64,000 nt of DNA from Sipunculus nudus (GCA_026874595.1 CM049314.1:57522300-57586299); one strand, 5' to 3'; shown: positions 32,640 through 46,361, numbered from the stretch's first letter. Notes: generated by a model not told the origin, from the sequence alone. A program made the numbers and translations.

Positions 32640-33865
32640 ATTTTACAACTGAAGTCCACGTGTTAAACAGGTCCGTGCAACTTCAAGGCAAAGTCCGTTG
32701 ACATTCCATACCAATAGGCAAAGTCAGAGAAACGAAGCGTCCCTCTGCTAGGCTGGCGAATCCTACATCACATTTCGTTTCTGTTCTTATATAATTAATG
32801 AAACTGGTAATGTTGACTTTAAGTCCAATAGCTGTAATCTGTCTTTTCAACCTGCAGGGACGTAAATTGTCCAGATGTTGTTGGCCTCCAGACACTTGTG
32901 GACTTTTTCTTTCTGGTTGGCCTAGGAAACATCACAAATCACCAGAGCTGTCTGTTCTGATTCCCCCGGCATTTAGCGTTGATGCGTGTTTACGGCACGA
33001 GGATTTCCTCGACATATTCCGCCATGGTGTCAAAAGTGCTCCAGTGATCGGGTGAGCATGTTACGTTTCAGTTAAAAGGGAATGGGCTGTAGGTAAACAT
33101 TGGATTGTTTTGCCGGCGTAGATGAGCTGGGGCGTTAAAATGCGCCCGATTTCGTCACGGACAAGAGGAGGGGGATCTGCCGTGTGCCATCTTCCCCGCT
33201 ATGGTCACCGCTATGCAGCCTTTCTGGTCAAAGTTGATGATAAGCTCTTCAGGAATATCGCCATCCTTTGTCGCCTTATCAATGCGCTGGAGGTACTCTG
33301 CCTTGATGGAGTCGAAATCGCTTGGTAGGTGTTTGACGTCCTTAGTTGCCTTCCGCTGAAGAAATCCCATACGGCGCAGCAGCGTGCGGGCCCAGCTCTT
33401 TGTGATGACAATCGGGCCTCCGTTACAAGCCAGTTGGGATGGATGTTGCTTGCGGACTATTCCATCTGCTGCGGCCATAACCATTCTCGATGTGACGGCA
33501 GAACCATTCTCACGACATGCATTGATGTAACGTTGCACTTTAACATTCAAGCATCCGAGCATCAAGGGTCATCCTCGCAGGCTGCGTTGAAGGGTAGTTG
33601 GCTAACTGTAGAGCTGTTTTTTTCACCTTGACGTAGCGGTCACGAATGCTGCGTACGGTAGTCTCTGACAGCCTTTCCCCCAATAATATATGAACATATT
33701 TTTCGTAGTTTTTGCCACACCGATCTCGACTGCAGACCGGACAATTTTGACTCTGTCACCGGCAGAGTAGTGTCCGTACTCACCACGACGACGCTTGCTG
33801 GTATGTGTGACAAACTCACTGGACTCGGCAGCGTTGTTTGCAGCCTCGAACAAGAGAGCATCCTC
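32640..33865 (-). pseudogene. pogo/Tigger-like DDE transposase pseudogene
   Basis: From the high-coordinate end the minus strand shows a helix-turn-helix start (K-R-R-R-G-E-Y-G-H-Y-S-A-G-D-R-V-K-I then G-V-A-K-T-T-K). The best-preserved part (33,565-33,155) contains S-W-A-R-T-L-L-R-R-M-G-F and I-I-N-F-D-Q-K-G, the first catalytic Asp region of DDE transposases of the pogo group. Further on, Q-L-I-Y-A-G-K-T, A-E-Y-V-E-E-I-L and A-N-N-I-W-T-I-Y-V-P-A-G appear in shifting frames. Frameshifts and stops show it is dead. It has no detectable target duplication. Confidence 0.75.
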
Positions 33866-35310
33866 TTTTGTGTCGCAGTCCTGTGGATTTGGTAGGGTGG
33901 CGAACTTGGTCGACTGGCTTTGGTGATTTCAGCAAATTCAGGAGAGACATCGTAGGTTATCTTGCAGAGATTTAGGCTGTAAAGAAATGACGTAGTACAA
34001 AGATGAGGTGATCGAAGTATGACTGACCAGGGCTATCAGAGGGGTGTATTTATATTAAAAGGGCCGCGCAAGTAGTCTCTGGTACAAGTGATTGTGACAA
34101 AGCACACCGAAAAGAGCACATCCATGCAGTGACTGCAGGTGGGTTTCATAGTTGAGCTTCGTTTATTTTCATCGTTTTAATGTTGTGGGTTACTCGGGAT
34201 GCACGAGAGGTCCGATCAACAGTAAAGCACTGGACTTCCTTTGGGCTTCACTGGGTTTCTTCGACCTGTTTATCCATCCGTGCATAGCTTAGGGTGCATA
34301 TGTCTCTAACAAATTAATCACTAGGCCAAACACGGGATGAAAAGGTAGGTTTTGTGTTGGCGATATTATGAACTTAAAAGGAGCTGTCGACATAAAATCA
34401 TAATAATGTCATAAATATTTGAGGTACTTCTGATTAATTTACATCCTCATTCCTGTTATTCATTAACTGTTGTTATCAATTATTTATCGTAAAGTACAAT
34501 AAAAGAATAAGGAAACGATTAGCTTAGGAAGATAAATGGATTAGCGCCCATCACGGCTAATTAATCTCCGTATAGAAGGCACTGAGGGAGCATGCTCTCC
34601 TTGTTTGTACAACACTTATGATTGCGCGGGTAGCACATAGTGTAATCTGGTAATACGTAACTAAATTGAGTTACCGATGTATATGCCGATAATAAGCTCT
34701 TTTCTATAGTATGTACTTGAAGATTTATTAACCACAATTTATAAAAATTCCAGTCTCTTTCCGCGAAGTCAATTACCCCACGATATGCTTTTAGCAAAAA
34801 ACCACGAAATTTTTAGCTCAGGAAAATATCTGAATCTACAGTATATATATATATTATGATTCTCCTTATTATTTACTTTTGTTTATCAAATATACATATC
34901 TTCGTATTATTAAACGTTTATATATATATTACTTTTTGTACTATGTTTTTTTAATTTTTCAAATATTTACTACATTTCTTATTCTTGCCTTATGTATTTC
35001 TTATTGCCTTCCACGTTTCTCTTGTACAAATATATGTAAGTACATCACTCATCTCTCCATCATTCATGCTTTACTACCCTTAACTGCAACTACAATGTTG
35101 AGTTTATCCTCCTTTACATCCTTTTGTTTCTCTCTACCGGTACTCGCTGTCTGTTATACTTTTTTCCTTGTCACCTCTAACCTCATTGTATGCACATCTT
35201 TCTGTATTTTGGAAAGGTCGTTTGAAGACACTCCGTTCACTTCAACAGATCTCATCCGACCTTAGTCCGAACATAGTTCTCTGTTATTAATATTTTTCTT
35301 AATTCTTCTT
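33866..35310. other. No gene recognised
   Basis: Contains short frames on both strands (for example 34,561-34,797 minus and 34,879-35,265 plus, the latter hydrophobic) without recognisable domains. Confidence 0.4.
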
Positions 35311-35319
35311 CATAATAAC

Positions 35320-38300
35320 ATTGTTATTGCTTGCCGGAAATCTCCGATTTCGGCAAGTTGACTGGTCAGTCGCGGATGTCTGTTTGTCTGTATGTCTGTC
35401 TGTCTGTTTGTTGCTTGCCGGAAAACTTCGATTTCGGCAAACAGGTTAGCCGGTCGAGGATGTCTGTTTGTTTGTTTGTTCCCTCTCTTCAGGTGGCCAT
35501 TTTGCGGCAATCGCTTTCAAACTTACAAAGTCGATGGAAAATTTAAAATGACAGGAGCCTATTGTTTTTGGTCAATATAGGTCAATGGTCAAGGACATCA
35601 AAAGTATACAAAACGTTTCTTCCTCATATCTTTGTCACTATGAGTCGTATCTACTTCAACAGTAGCTCATTTTAATCGTCATTCAAAGGTCTGTCTTCTG
35701 TTGTGTAGCTGACTCAATTTGCGTTACCATGGTAACGTATTTTTGGGAAAAAGTGCTGATATTTGAAAAAAAGGGGTCAGTTTTAAAGCTACAAAGGTTA
35801 GTATTTTTTTTCATCAGGGAGCATACAAGTAGTGTTATTTGATTATATTACAAGTCTCGCAATATTTCGTGTAATATCTCGTCAAGCGAGATATTTCGAG
35901 ATATCACTTTATGATAGCCTAGAGTCCACATGTGTTCTGGAATCATTTTGAAACTGATATATCTTAAGTTTGACATAAATATCTAGAAAAGAATTTTGCA
36001 TTTTTTCCGGATATGGCTGCTAGTGGGCGCTGCACTTGAACCTCCTGAACATATCCCCAAAATTACAAACCTCAGTTACAGAAACTATAGCTTGGTTTCT
36101 TCATCTAGGTCTTCTACATAACCTGGGAAAGTCATCTGGTGTAAATTTTTTGTCACTTTGTCAGTATGTCTATCTGTTTGTCAGTTCTCCTTAAATTAGC
36201 CTGCTTGCTGGTTCTTCGCCTATATATCATTCTACAGGCCACAGTTTGGAAGGAATCCTTTTCAAAATGGTACATGTTATGTCTTTCACTAAAATCTCGA
36301 AACAAATTTTTCATTTTTCGAATATGGCCGCTAGTGGGCGCTGCACATGACTCTCCCAAACATATAAAATTTTTTTATCCATATCTCCATAATTATAATT
36401 CTCAATTACAGAAACTTTGGCTAATTTCTTCCTCCGGGTCTTCTTCATAAATTGGTTATTTCATCTTGTCTAGAGCTTGTGTCACCTTGTCAGTATGTCT
36501 GTCTGTTTGTCAGTTGTCCTCAAAGTCGCCTGCTTGCTGATTCTTACGTCTCACATATATCATTTTACAAGCCACAGTTTTGAAAGAATCCTTTTGAAAC
36601 TGTTATATCTTATGTCATACACTAATATCTCAAAAATACTTTTTCATTTTACCGATATGGCCTCTGGGGGGCGCTGAACACGACCCTAACGCTTATATCA
36701 TTATATTGGCCGTATCTCCAAAACTCAAAGCCTCAATTACATAAACTATAGCTTATTTTCTTCCTCCGATATAATCTGGTGTAGTCATTTGGACACAATC
36801 TTGAGTTACTTTTTCAGTGTGTCCGTCTGTTTGTCAGTTGTCTTCAAATTCGCCTGCTTGCTGGTTTTTGCGTGTCACATATACCATTGTACAGACCACA
36901 GTTTTACAGGAATCCTTTTGAAACTGGTACAACTGATGTCATACACTAATATCTCGACAGTGTTTTTTTTTTTTTAATTTTCGGGATATGGTTGCTAGGG
37001 GCGCTGCACTCGTACTACTGCAACATATCAGTGCTTGGCCTTTCCTCTAAAACTGTGAACTTTATCTGCACTAACTATAACTCATTTTGTTTCTATATAT
37101 CTTCCCCATATGTTTATCTAATCATATGTTAACTAAAATGTGCCAGTGTGTCAGGATGTTTTTTTCAGTTTGTGAGTTGTCAGCTTTGTATGCTTTCATG
37201 TTATTTTGTGTGATATATGTCATTCTAGAGTCCCTACTTCCTCGGCATTCACTCTGAATGTCACTCAATTGATGGAAAACCGACACTTTGTATCGTCTGT
37301 CCGTCTGTCAGTCATTTCAACTTCCGGCAAGCGTTCGACCTCTAGTCTACAGGTCGCAATTTTGCAGCAATCGCTTTCAAATTACACAGTTGATGAAAAA
37401 TCTAAAATGACAGGAGTCTGTTGTTTTTGGTCAATATAGGTCAAAGGTCAAGGTCAAGGTAAGCACAAGTTTGCAAAACGGTTTTTATTCATATCTTTGT
37501 CACCATTAGTCGCATCTACTTCAACTGTAGCTCATTTTAATCGTCATACCAAGGCCTTTCTTCTCGTGTGTAGCTGAGTCAAATTGGCCGCAACCATGGT
37601 TATGTATTTTCGGGTATTGTCATGATATTCGAAAATAAAGGTCTTATTTTTCTAACTTTGTCAGTTTTAAAGCTAGAGAGGCCTAGTTTTTTGCATCAGC
37701 TGGTATTCAATTGGTGTTATTTGATCATTTTAAACGTCTCGCAATATCTCGTACATTATCTCGCTCAACGAGATATTTAGAGATATCACTTAATGATAGA
37801 CTAGAGTCCACAATTATGCAGAAATCATTTTAAAACTGATATATCTTATGTCTGACATTAATATCTAGAAAAAGATTTTCCATTTTTCGGATATGGCTGT
37901 TAGGGGGCGCTGCACTTGAACTTCCCGAACATATCAATTTTTTGACATATCTCCAAAATTATATACCTCAGTTACAGAAACTATAGGTTGGTTTCTTCCT
38001 CTGGGTCTTCTCCATAACCTGAGAACATCATCTGATCTAAATCTTGTGTCAATTTGTCAGTATGTCTCTCTGTTTGTCAGTTGTCCTCAAATTCGCCTGC
38101 TGGCTGGTTTTCGCCTATATAGCATTCTACAGGCCACAGTTTTGAAGGAATTCTTTTGAAAATGGTACGTGTTATTACTTTCACTAAAATCTCGAAACAA
38201 GTTTTTCATTTTCCGAATATGGCCGCTAGGGGGTGCTGCACCTGACTCTCCCCAACATATCATTTTTTTGGCCGTATCTCCATAACTATAATTCTCAATT

Positions 38301-38900
38301 ACAGAAACTATGGCTTATCTTATTTCTCTTGTTCTTCCCCATGATCTGAGTAAGTCATGTGGTCTCATTCTTGTTTTACTTTGGTAGTTTGTCTGTCTGT
38401 TTGTCAGTTGTCCTGAAATTCGCCTGCTTGCTGATTCTTGTGTCTTACATAAAGCATTCTACAGGCCACAGTTTTAAAGGAATCCTTCTGAAAGTAGTAC
38501 ATGTTATGTCTTACACTAATATCTCAAAACAGATATTTCAATTTCCGAATATGGCCGCTAGAGGGCGCTGCACTTGACACTCCCCAACATATTACTTTTT
38601 TTGGCCATATCTTGGGCATATATTTTCTTCCTCTGAGTCTTATCCATAACCTGGTTAAGTCATCTGGTCTAAAGCTTGTGTCTCTTTGTCAGTATGTATG
38701 TCGGTTTGTCATTTGTTGTCAGCTATGTCTGCTTTCATGTTCTTTTGTGTTATATATGTCGTTCAACAGGCCTAAGTTTTCACCAGTCGCTCTGAAAGTC
38801 ACTCAATTGTTAGAAAACCGACAGGTTGTTCTGTCTGTCCGTCTGTTTGTCATTTCAACTTCCGGCAAGCGTTCGACCTATGGTCGTCTAGTTTTTTTTC
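35320..38900 (+). repeat. Higher-order tandem repeat with ~300-base subunits
   Basis: A subunit containing GTCAGTATGTCTGTCTGTTTGT, then TTCGCCTGCTTGCTG, ATATCTC and ATATGGCCGCTAGTGGGCGC recurs about every 300-320 bases (near 36,150, 36,490, 36,815, 38,060 and 38,380). A larger unit that begins TTCCGGCAAGCGTTCG and includes GACAGGAG and GGTCAATATAGGTCAA recurs with spacings of about 1.5-1.9 kb (35,470, 37,320 and 38,850). Copies are diverged and mixed with deletions, as in an old satellite or duplicated repeat. Confidence 0.85.
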
Positions 38901-39197
38901 ATTCAGCACTACAGTGTTTTTCCCATTATCTTCCTATCATTATCACTCCCTCGTCCCTCGTCTTTACACGTTTCTTTCCAAACTAACCTTTCCAAATCGA
39001 AAGATCTTAACCCCGATGTCACCCACGACTCTCACGGGAGAATCCGCCCCTCCCGTGTTACACAAAATAAGTACCTATAAAGTCCAATAAGGGTCGCTAC
39101 CGGTTCTTACAATGTCAACATTCCCAATGTGCTTTCACATGGGATTTCACTGACAATAGAGTTGACTACCCTACTTTTCGCTTGCTTGCAATTTGCC

Positions 39198-39270
39198 TTC
39201 GTGGCACAGTTGGTTACGCAGACGGCTTCTCGGCATACGGTCGGTGGTTCGAGTCTACTTCTGTCTTGAT
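39198..39270 (+). tRNA. tRNA-like sequence, probably pseudogene or SINE head
   Basis: GTGGCACAGTTGGTTACGC resembles box A, and GGTGGTTCGAGTCTACT resembles the T-arm with box B, at roughly normal spacing. The acceptor stem does not pair (GCCTTCG against the 3' end), and the T-stem has mismatches. A functional tRNA is therefore unlikely. Confidence 0.3.
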
Positions 39271-40166
39271 ATCATTGCACGTTATTCTCTATATACTAAT
39301 GATTCATGTCTCTATTTAATTCCAGATTAGCAGCTTCAGGATTACGCTAACAACGGTGATCGGGGAGTTTAGAAATGACATAGATATATACGTCTTTATC
39401 AAAATGTACGTTTGCCCCGAAAAAACTAAACCCAAGTTTTACTCTATCCCCATCAAATATATCGCCCTCTTTAGCTAGTTCCTTGAACCATGATGAAGCC
39501 CGAGTTCTATAGTCCCTCCCAAATCAGATATAACGTAACCTCATCACGCCAGGAAATCCCTTATATTTACACCAGTATGTCATTTAGGATCATTCTAGTG
39601 GCTCGGACATTTATTTTAAATAATATACATCCTTTTAATTTCAGTTTAGATTCATATTCAGATTAACCTTCAGCTGGATTTTCCCCAAGCCATAAGTTTT
39701 ACAATACACATATGAACTGTTAATATTTATATGAATTTACCTTACATATCACATCATCTTTTATTATGCGGGCATTAAGCAAAATGATAAAAAATCACAA
39801 ACAGGCATATCCAGTATTATAGTATTAATATATTTCCTTTAACAAATGACTTTTATACATTATGCAGTAATTCTGAATAAATCATTAATGATAAAAAGGA
39901 CACTCAGCTTCAAATTCAAGAGTCCCTTTGAATTTGAATAATGGAAGGTGATCAGGTGATTAACTTCCAGTACTATGTGTCAATGTGCGTGGTATCAATA
40001 ATTATGTGAGAAGCAGGAAACTCTTAAGTTTGTTAACAAAACATGACATGGCTTGAGTTGCAAGTTTCATACAGGAAACTCATTCAGTAGAAAAGAGATT
40101 CATTGTTTCAACAGACCATACTATCAATTTTTTTATTTTTTTTTCTTTAGGATGTCACTCAGATAA

Positions 40167-40607
40167 ATGCGTAGCGATGATATTCAGAGGACGACGTCAC
40201 CTCACGGTTGGTATGCCACAGGCGACATGGCCTCGAAGAACGACATTGGTCATATCAAGATCGAAGTCAGATATGTTGATATAATAAAACGGGCCACGAT
40301 AACGATATCTCCAGCAGAAGTTGAAAATATAATTTGTGAACATCCTGATATTTCTGCCATTCAAGCAATTGGCGTCCCCAGGGAACGACTAGGAGAAGAG
40401 CTTTACGCGTGCGTGATTCCGAAGCAGAGCAGCACGGTGAAGGAAGCAGACTTGTTGGATTGGTTTGCTGGAAGATTCGGAGATTCCAAAGTTGGACATT
40501 ACAGAGCCCCGAAGTATGTGGAAATATTTGAAGATTCTCCACGTCTCCCCACTGGAAAGATGTCGAGAAAAGAATTGAAAGCAAATGTTCTTGCTAGTTT
40601 TAAATGA
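40167..40607 (+). pseudogene. C-terminal fragment of acyl-CoA synthetase-like gene
   Basis: A 146-residue frame matches residues ~418-550 of the intact gene at 49,299 at high identity. It includes G-W-Y-A-T-G-D-M-A-S, I-K-R-A-T-I-T-I-S-P-A-E-V-E and R-L-P-T-G-K-M-S-R-K with the catalytic lysine. Just upstream is a stop, and the whole AMP-binding N-domain is missing. A CTTTAG acceptor-like site lies 17 bases before the ATG, so an exon of a distant gene cannot be excluded. The G-R-K motif is changed to V-R-Y. Most likely it is a truncated duplicate. Confidence 0.75.
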
Positions 40608-43600
40608 AAATTGATTTCATGTTGGGATCATGTGGATTCATCTTATACATATTAGTTTCTACATTTATGGCAAAAAAAAGTTATAATTTGTTTCCATGCA
40701 ATATTTTCCAGTGTGCCGTCAGAGATACAATGTATATCCTTTTTTTCCAAGAAATTCCCTTTCGTTAAAAAGAAATAGGTGTTCATAAATTTACATGATA
40801 TGAGCCCACTTTTTGATATACTGACGCAAAAGATAATTCAGAATCAGTTTTAGGTTTATTTCTTTTTGATTTTCAAATTTATGATTGAAATAGAAAAACG
40901 AACAAAAATAGATGTGAAAAAAAGGATCTATAACAAACATGTATTCATTGTTCCACTGCTTCAGCAGAGTTTGTAATAAAATATTTTCTGTCAAATGTCT
41001 GCTATTATAAAAAAATTATGAAGGCAGAGAGCTATAGCGGACCGCCTAAAATTGAATGAAAGTCATATGGGAAATTATAAAGATTGAACTGCCTAATTGA
41101 TATATGAAAATTGAATGAAAATCATAACACGTAGGCTAATGTTCCTATTCAAAATGTGCTGAGGTGGTGTAATCAAATTTGTATAAATATCTGCTTGCAT
41201 ATATACAGAGACTCACCATATGGCGTTTTAACCCTAGTCCCCATATTAGCTCATTTTGTTTAGGTGATATATACGTCAGCTAAATGACTCGTCACACGGA
41301 GGTGTGCCGCATTACATACGGCAGATCTAGGTGAACGTTGGTTTATCCTGTAAATTTGTTATTTTAATATACATCATCTTTGTTTGTAGCGTCACTAGAC
41401 AAAGGTCTCCTAAATAATGACAGTTGTTTCATTTAATTGGTGAACCAACGGTTGATATTATAATGCGCGTTTTTTCACATTATCTGAATATAATTGACAG
41501 GAAATTCAATTTCTTTGTTCCATCGGATCCTCCTCATGTTACTTTTTGGCGCATATTAAATAATTCATACAAGATAATGGAAATAATATTTAAACTTAAC
41601 TCAGCTTATTAGCCTACTGTACACTGAGATACCCTAAATGTAGCCTTTGCCCACATTTGAACAATGACAGAATGAAAACCGCGGATAATTAACCCCGCGA
41701 AACATGAAGCCAACCAGATTTTACATATTAACCTAAATTAATTACTGGATTAATGTTTTATTATAAGGCTAAATGATCTCTAATGATTCCTTTACGTGGT
41801 GCTACATGAAATAATGTCGTAGGAGAATGTTCCACTGATTATTAGCCAGGCTACCTAGATAAATATTCATATGTGATGCATGTGAACAGACTCCCTAACT
41901 AAAATGTTTCGGAATTATAACAAATACACAGGGAATATACATTTAAAGAAATGTGAAAAGAATGTTAGAAATTAAATATTATAAACAATACACAAAGGAA
42001 TTCTTATTTAAGAAACCAACCAATAGTCAACTATACAAAGGGTAGTTAGTTGATACTTACCGATGTTCTTATTGCTTCACTTCATAAAGACTAAGGAACA
42101 CATTTTTATGAATGTTTTATAAAAAAAAAATATGTATTTTCGAATTGTGGGTTGGATGAAATCAATTGGAGAGATAATGCCACCATTGCCCTTGAACACA
42201 GTTTTGTATGGAATATTTCCAATTAAGAATAACCCCTTAATAAATCAGGTGCTCCTTACATTTAAAATGTGTGTATATCAAAGTAGAAAAGAGTATAATC
42301 AGAAAAAAGTAATTTATTGTCACATTTTTAATGAGACTGAAATATATAGAGAAAATCGAAAATATAAAAACAAAACAGAAATATAAGATTACTACACATT
42401 TATTAAAAATCGGAAATTAAGGAAAAAATTATAACATACAGTAGCATTGTAGCTTTAGCATTGAAAGAAAAAGCAAGGAGAAAATGTATTCTGTTAAGAC
42501 CATTAGAATATATGTATATACTGCATATGCAAATAACAAGGATTGAAAATTTGAAGTATAATTGGAATAATATCCAGGCAGTATGCTTTGTATAAATTGT
42601 ATACATAGTATATGTTGTATTTGACGTGCTTGCTTACAATTATGTGTGAAATGTGTATTGTACAGTTTTTCGCAATGAAATTTATTATAAAAAATAAACA
42701 CTACACTACGTGGTTTTAAAATACTGAATGAATATTCATATCATGCAGCCGGGAATCTTGATTTCTTCGGGTACAATATTTGCGAATGGAAGCCAGCCTA
42801 CCTTAAGCACATGAATATACCTGGAGGTAAACATAAGCAATGAAGGAACAACTAAATGGCTTTAACAACGTACAAGATACTGGTAAATAAGCTTAGATAA
42901 TGCAACCAGGCATGTGTAGAAACACACTGTGCAGAACAGACAAAGTGCAATGGACCATAACGTGCAGCCCAGAGTTAGATTTGACACCAGGTCATTTTCT
43001 TGTACTCCTCAGGTAGTAGGGACAAAAAGGCTAATAGTCAAACGTAGGCTTACCGTGTCAATGATCATGCTCTATATGACGCTAAGCCACTCTTCCTAGC
43101 ATCATATTCTTGTATTTTATATCAGAGAACTTCATTAAAAAATTCTTTCCTTGACCCCGAGGTAACAATCGTAGTTAAAGTCCGGTGGTCGGTTTCATGT
43201 TCGTAGTGTTATAATTTTGCGTTTTCAATCTGTCCCGTGTTTCGCAGAGGTTCCATTTTCGCGATATCACCATAATAAAATCCTACACAAAGTTATCATT
43301 TATTGTGATTATATGAATTAATTTTATCGAATAATATGTGCGCAAATGGATAATAATTGGACGGGGACCCAAAGTACCATCAAACGAAATTGTTCATTAA
43401 TATCATACCATTTGAAAGATCTGATATAATTGAAATAGCAATCTGAACATACAAGGTGTATTAGTATTTTTCCTAAATGTCAATGACTTGACTTGCACGA
43501 TGGGGTCTCTTATTCAAGGTTTTAGTTTTGCGATAATTCGCCTTTCAAGATTATCGCTAATCTGAAACCCTCGCGAAATGAAGGCAACCGCAGTATTCTG

Positions 43601-44400
43601 ATACAAAAACGATTGTTTTTTTTAATGTAACCTTGGTAACAGTTTTCTTCCTGATTTGGTTACGCTCATGCGGCAGATCGATTCTAAATATATTCAAGTT
43701 TCTGCATCTACAGTTATGCAAAGAGGTTTAAATATGCTGTAACCTTTGTAGGCATGTTGATACAATTTAGCTGAATTAAGCTTTAGAATCATTTTCGGAA
43801 ATGTGAATTCAAAGCTAGAAATTCTTTTAGGAAAAAAAATGAATGGTGAGAGGCTGATGTCTCTATAATGTTATTGACTTGTCCTATGTGTATATATTAC
43901 TACAGATCTTGTATGTTACACTCACAACACCTGTTGGCGAAGACTGACGATAAGTGCCCAATACATCAACAAGCATCGGTCGCATTTCTCAAAGATAAAA
44001 AGTGAAAACAGCTCCCTTGTTCTTTAGGATAAGGTTGCTGACATGTCAATTCCCCTGTACCACAAAGTACAGTCAATAATGACTGTTACCAGTTGTGACG
44101 GATGTACCTCTCGGCTATTTGTTGCTATATTCTAGAGCTGTGTGCAGTAGTAAGGTACCCTATGGTCTTCTTAAATCACAATACTGAAAATAATGTCTTC
44201 AATTGAAACATAGTATTTTGCTACTTTAGATAGATGTATTTAATTTGATTTTCAAGGAGGGGAAATGCTGGGAAGTGTTTAAATACAAGAATGATCGCGA
44301 TCACCGATACAATTTATTACTTCATGTTAATAAAATTCATCCAGCACAGACGGTTGTTTGTTATGAAAACAAATGTTCATACCTAAGGTGTATTGAATAT
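40608..44400. other. No gene recognised
   Basis: AT-rich with only short frames. The stretch 43,130-43,590 contains palindromic GCGATAATTCGC/ATTATCGC motifs of unknown meaning. Confidence 0.4.
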
Positions 44401-44406
44401 GTACGT

Positions 44407-44533
44407 GTTACCTATCAGGTGTATGGGTATTTGTTGATATACTAATGCTTGTTTGGATGGGTGAGTTACCTATCAGGTGTATGGGTATTTGCTTATGTAC
44501 TAATGCCCATCTGGATGACTCAGTTACCTATCG
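44407..44533 (+). repeat. 58-base tandem repeat
   Basis: Units at 44,407 and 44,465 (GTTACCTATCAGGTGTATGG) and a partial third at 44,523. Confidence 0.9.
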
Positions 44534-45140
44534 CAAAACAAACCGAATAGTTAATAATAAATTTAATACGAACATGTAGATCAAATAAACAGGCGATATG
44601 GATTCTATCATGAAAAAACTACCATTTTGTCATCTCTCTGTGTTTTCAATATATAAATCTACTAATATCTCTAGGATGTCAAATTGGTCTTGATGAATAT
44701 CAATATTTCCTGTTGGTGATTCATTGTTTGGGATAATATGGAGCAGAATCCTGATGAAGTTGCAGGCATTGGCGAAGAAATGTTCTCCCCGAGTCTTTTC
44801 TTTGTATCTGTATCTTTTCCTGTGAGCATATCCTTCACGAATCCAAACCAGGTGTGGTACCAAAACAATATACATCGGTCCCGTTTAATTGAATATCGTA
44901 TTTATCAACCGATTATATTCATTTATGCGGGCTAGTCAAATAAACGGGGTGTTAATATTCAAGGTTGTAGCCGTCAGTATAATACTGTGAATTGATATCG
45001 GATGGCTTTGTTGTTTCTCGTATTATTCAGAGGGTTCTGAATTATCTGTTTTGGAATTTTTCATTTAATGCTGTTTCAATTCATTAGTTTATATAGGTTA
45101 TTGATCACCTGTTAACATTTTTTATTGATAAAAACGATCT
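44534..45140. other. No gene recognised
   Basis: A stretch at 44,640-44,875 is open on both strands and has codon-like composition, but it matches no family I recognise. Confidence 0.35.
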
Positions 45141-45148
45141 TATTGCCA

Positions 45149-45585
45149 ATGGCTGACAGCTTATCGATCACGTGAATATTTCAAATGTTGTCAAATGTTT
45201 AATACATTTCCTCAAGGATTCTGATTTATCATAAAACATTTCATTTGAAATAACTGTGCATTCACCTGTTCTTGTATATAATCAATAAAAAGCGGTACTA
45301 CAAAATGGCTGACAGCTTAGAGATCACGTGAATGTGTCAAAGGTCACGATGTTTAGCAAGATTCCTAAAAGATTTTGTTTTTTTATAACACATGTTGTCT
45401 TCTTTTTTAACTTTAAAAAAATTACTTTCTGTACGATTATCTGTTCGTGTGTGGTCTTAAAAAATTGTCGTTTCCGGAAAACATCATCCTACACCCAGAG
45501 ATCGTTTCTAATCAAAACCATTGTGAGTACGATCCTATCCAGTGTGCATACCGATCACGTGAATATGTCAAAGGTCAATAAGGTG
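45149..45585 (+). repeat. Three dispersed copies of a CACGTG-containing motif
   Basis: GATCACGTGAATATTTCAAATG (45,167), GATCACGTGAATGTGTCAAAGG (45,320) and GATCACGTGAATATGTCAAAGG (45,554) recur; the first two are preceded by ATGGCTGACAGCTTA. Two copies end in AAGGTCA. The motif combines an E-box with a nuclear-receptor-type half site. Confidence 0.7.
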
Positions 45586-45819
45586 AGAGGCCACATAAGA
45601 CCAGCAAAATACAGATTCGTACTTCGTATCAAGTATAAAAAAACAAACCGATACTGTTTCTCTTAGGGATTTTATTATGAATTTTAAAACATATTCACCG
45701 ATTGACCGTACAGGTAATACTCTCAAATAGAATACCATGGTTACAGCGTATCCCGTCTTTATAATGAAACCTACCCTGTGACAGTTTGTCCGGGGAGCAC
45801 GTGTAGAGTTAACGCATCA

Positions 45820-46040
45820 ACACACATTTAATTAAGCAGGTAATCAAAGAGGAAAACCATTTGGGCTGGTGGCTCGAGTCATATCAAAGGCTTATTAGAA
45901 GAAAGAGGGGTCAATGGTCCATGAGGTAAGCCTTCAAACCTGTCGGGCGTGCAATATGAAAGGCTAAAAGCGCCCCGGGCGGTCATTAGTCCGTGAGGCC
46001 GTTGTCGCACATGAATATTCGGGATTGTCGTTCATGATGG
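45820..46040. promoter_or_regulatory. GC-richer ORF-free segment, candidate regulatory element
   Basis: It is markedly GC-richer than its surroundings and contains no ORF. It has AATCAAAGAGG and TATCAAAGGC (TCF/LEF-type sites), AGGGGTCA and GCGCCCCGGGCGG. It looks like conserved non-coding sequence, but conservation cannot be tested here. Confidence 0.3.
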
Positions 46041-46361
46041 ACGGATTTTACTACACATTTACCCGATATATACATTTATCAGATATTCATAAAAACGGAG
46101 AATTTTATTAAGAAGACATAGGAACTGGTTTTGGTTTTTATTAATTTATACAATTAAACGAGATATACAATTATACAATATACAGTTAAGCAGGACCGAC
46201 TGTATATGATATTTGTGTGTTACAACACGGTAAAATACAATGCGAAGGCCCTGTTTAAGTACACAGACGTGTGTAGAAGCAGGAGACCTTGAAACAATAT
46301 AAAACACTCAGGAAGACGTGATATTATACATCATGTGGTATCATGACTCGAGCTCAGTGAC

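Noticed and set aside
33329-33631. + strand ORF over the transposase remnant
   Set aside because: Antisense shadow of the minus-strand pogo-like transposase pseudogene.
34879-35265. 128-residue hydrophobic ORF as a membrane protein
   Set aside because: T-rich DNA yields Leu/Phe/Ser-rich frames by chance; there is no duplicate, no splice signals and no family pattern.
35320-38900. CRISPR-like array
   Set aside because: Repeats are long, diverged and without uniform spacers; the genome is eukaryotic.
44630-44935. Overlapping ORFs open on both strands
   Set aside because: Composition is suggestive, but no domain, splice site or duplicate supports either strand.
45328-45666. 112-residue ORF as a gene
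   Set aside because: Low-complexity Phe/Lys-rich translation of AT-rich DNA overlapping the CACGTG repeat; no recognisable domain.
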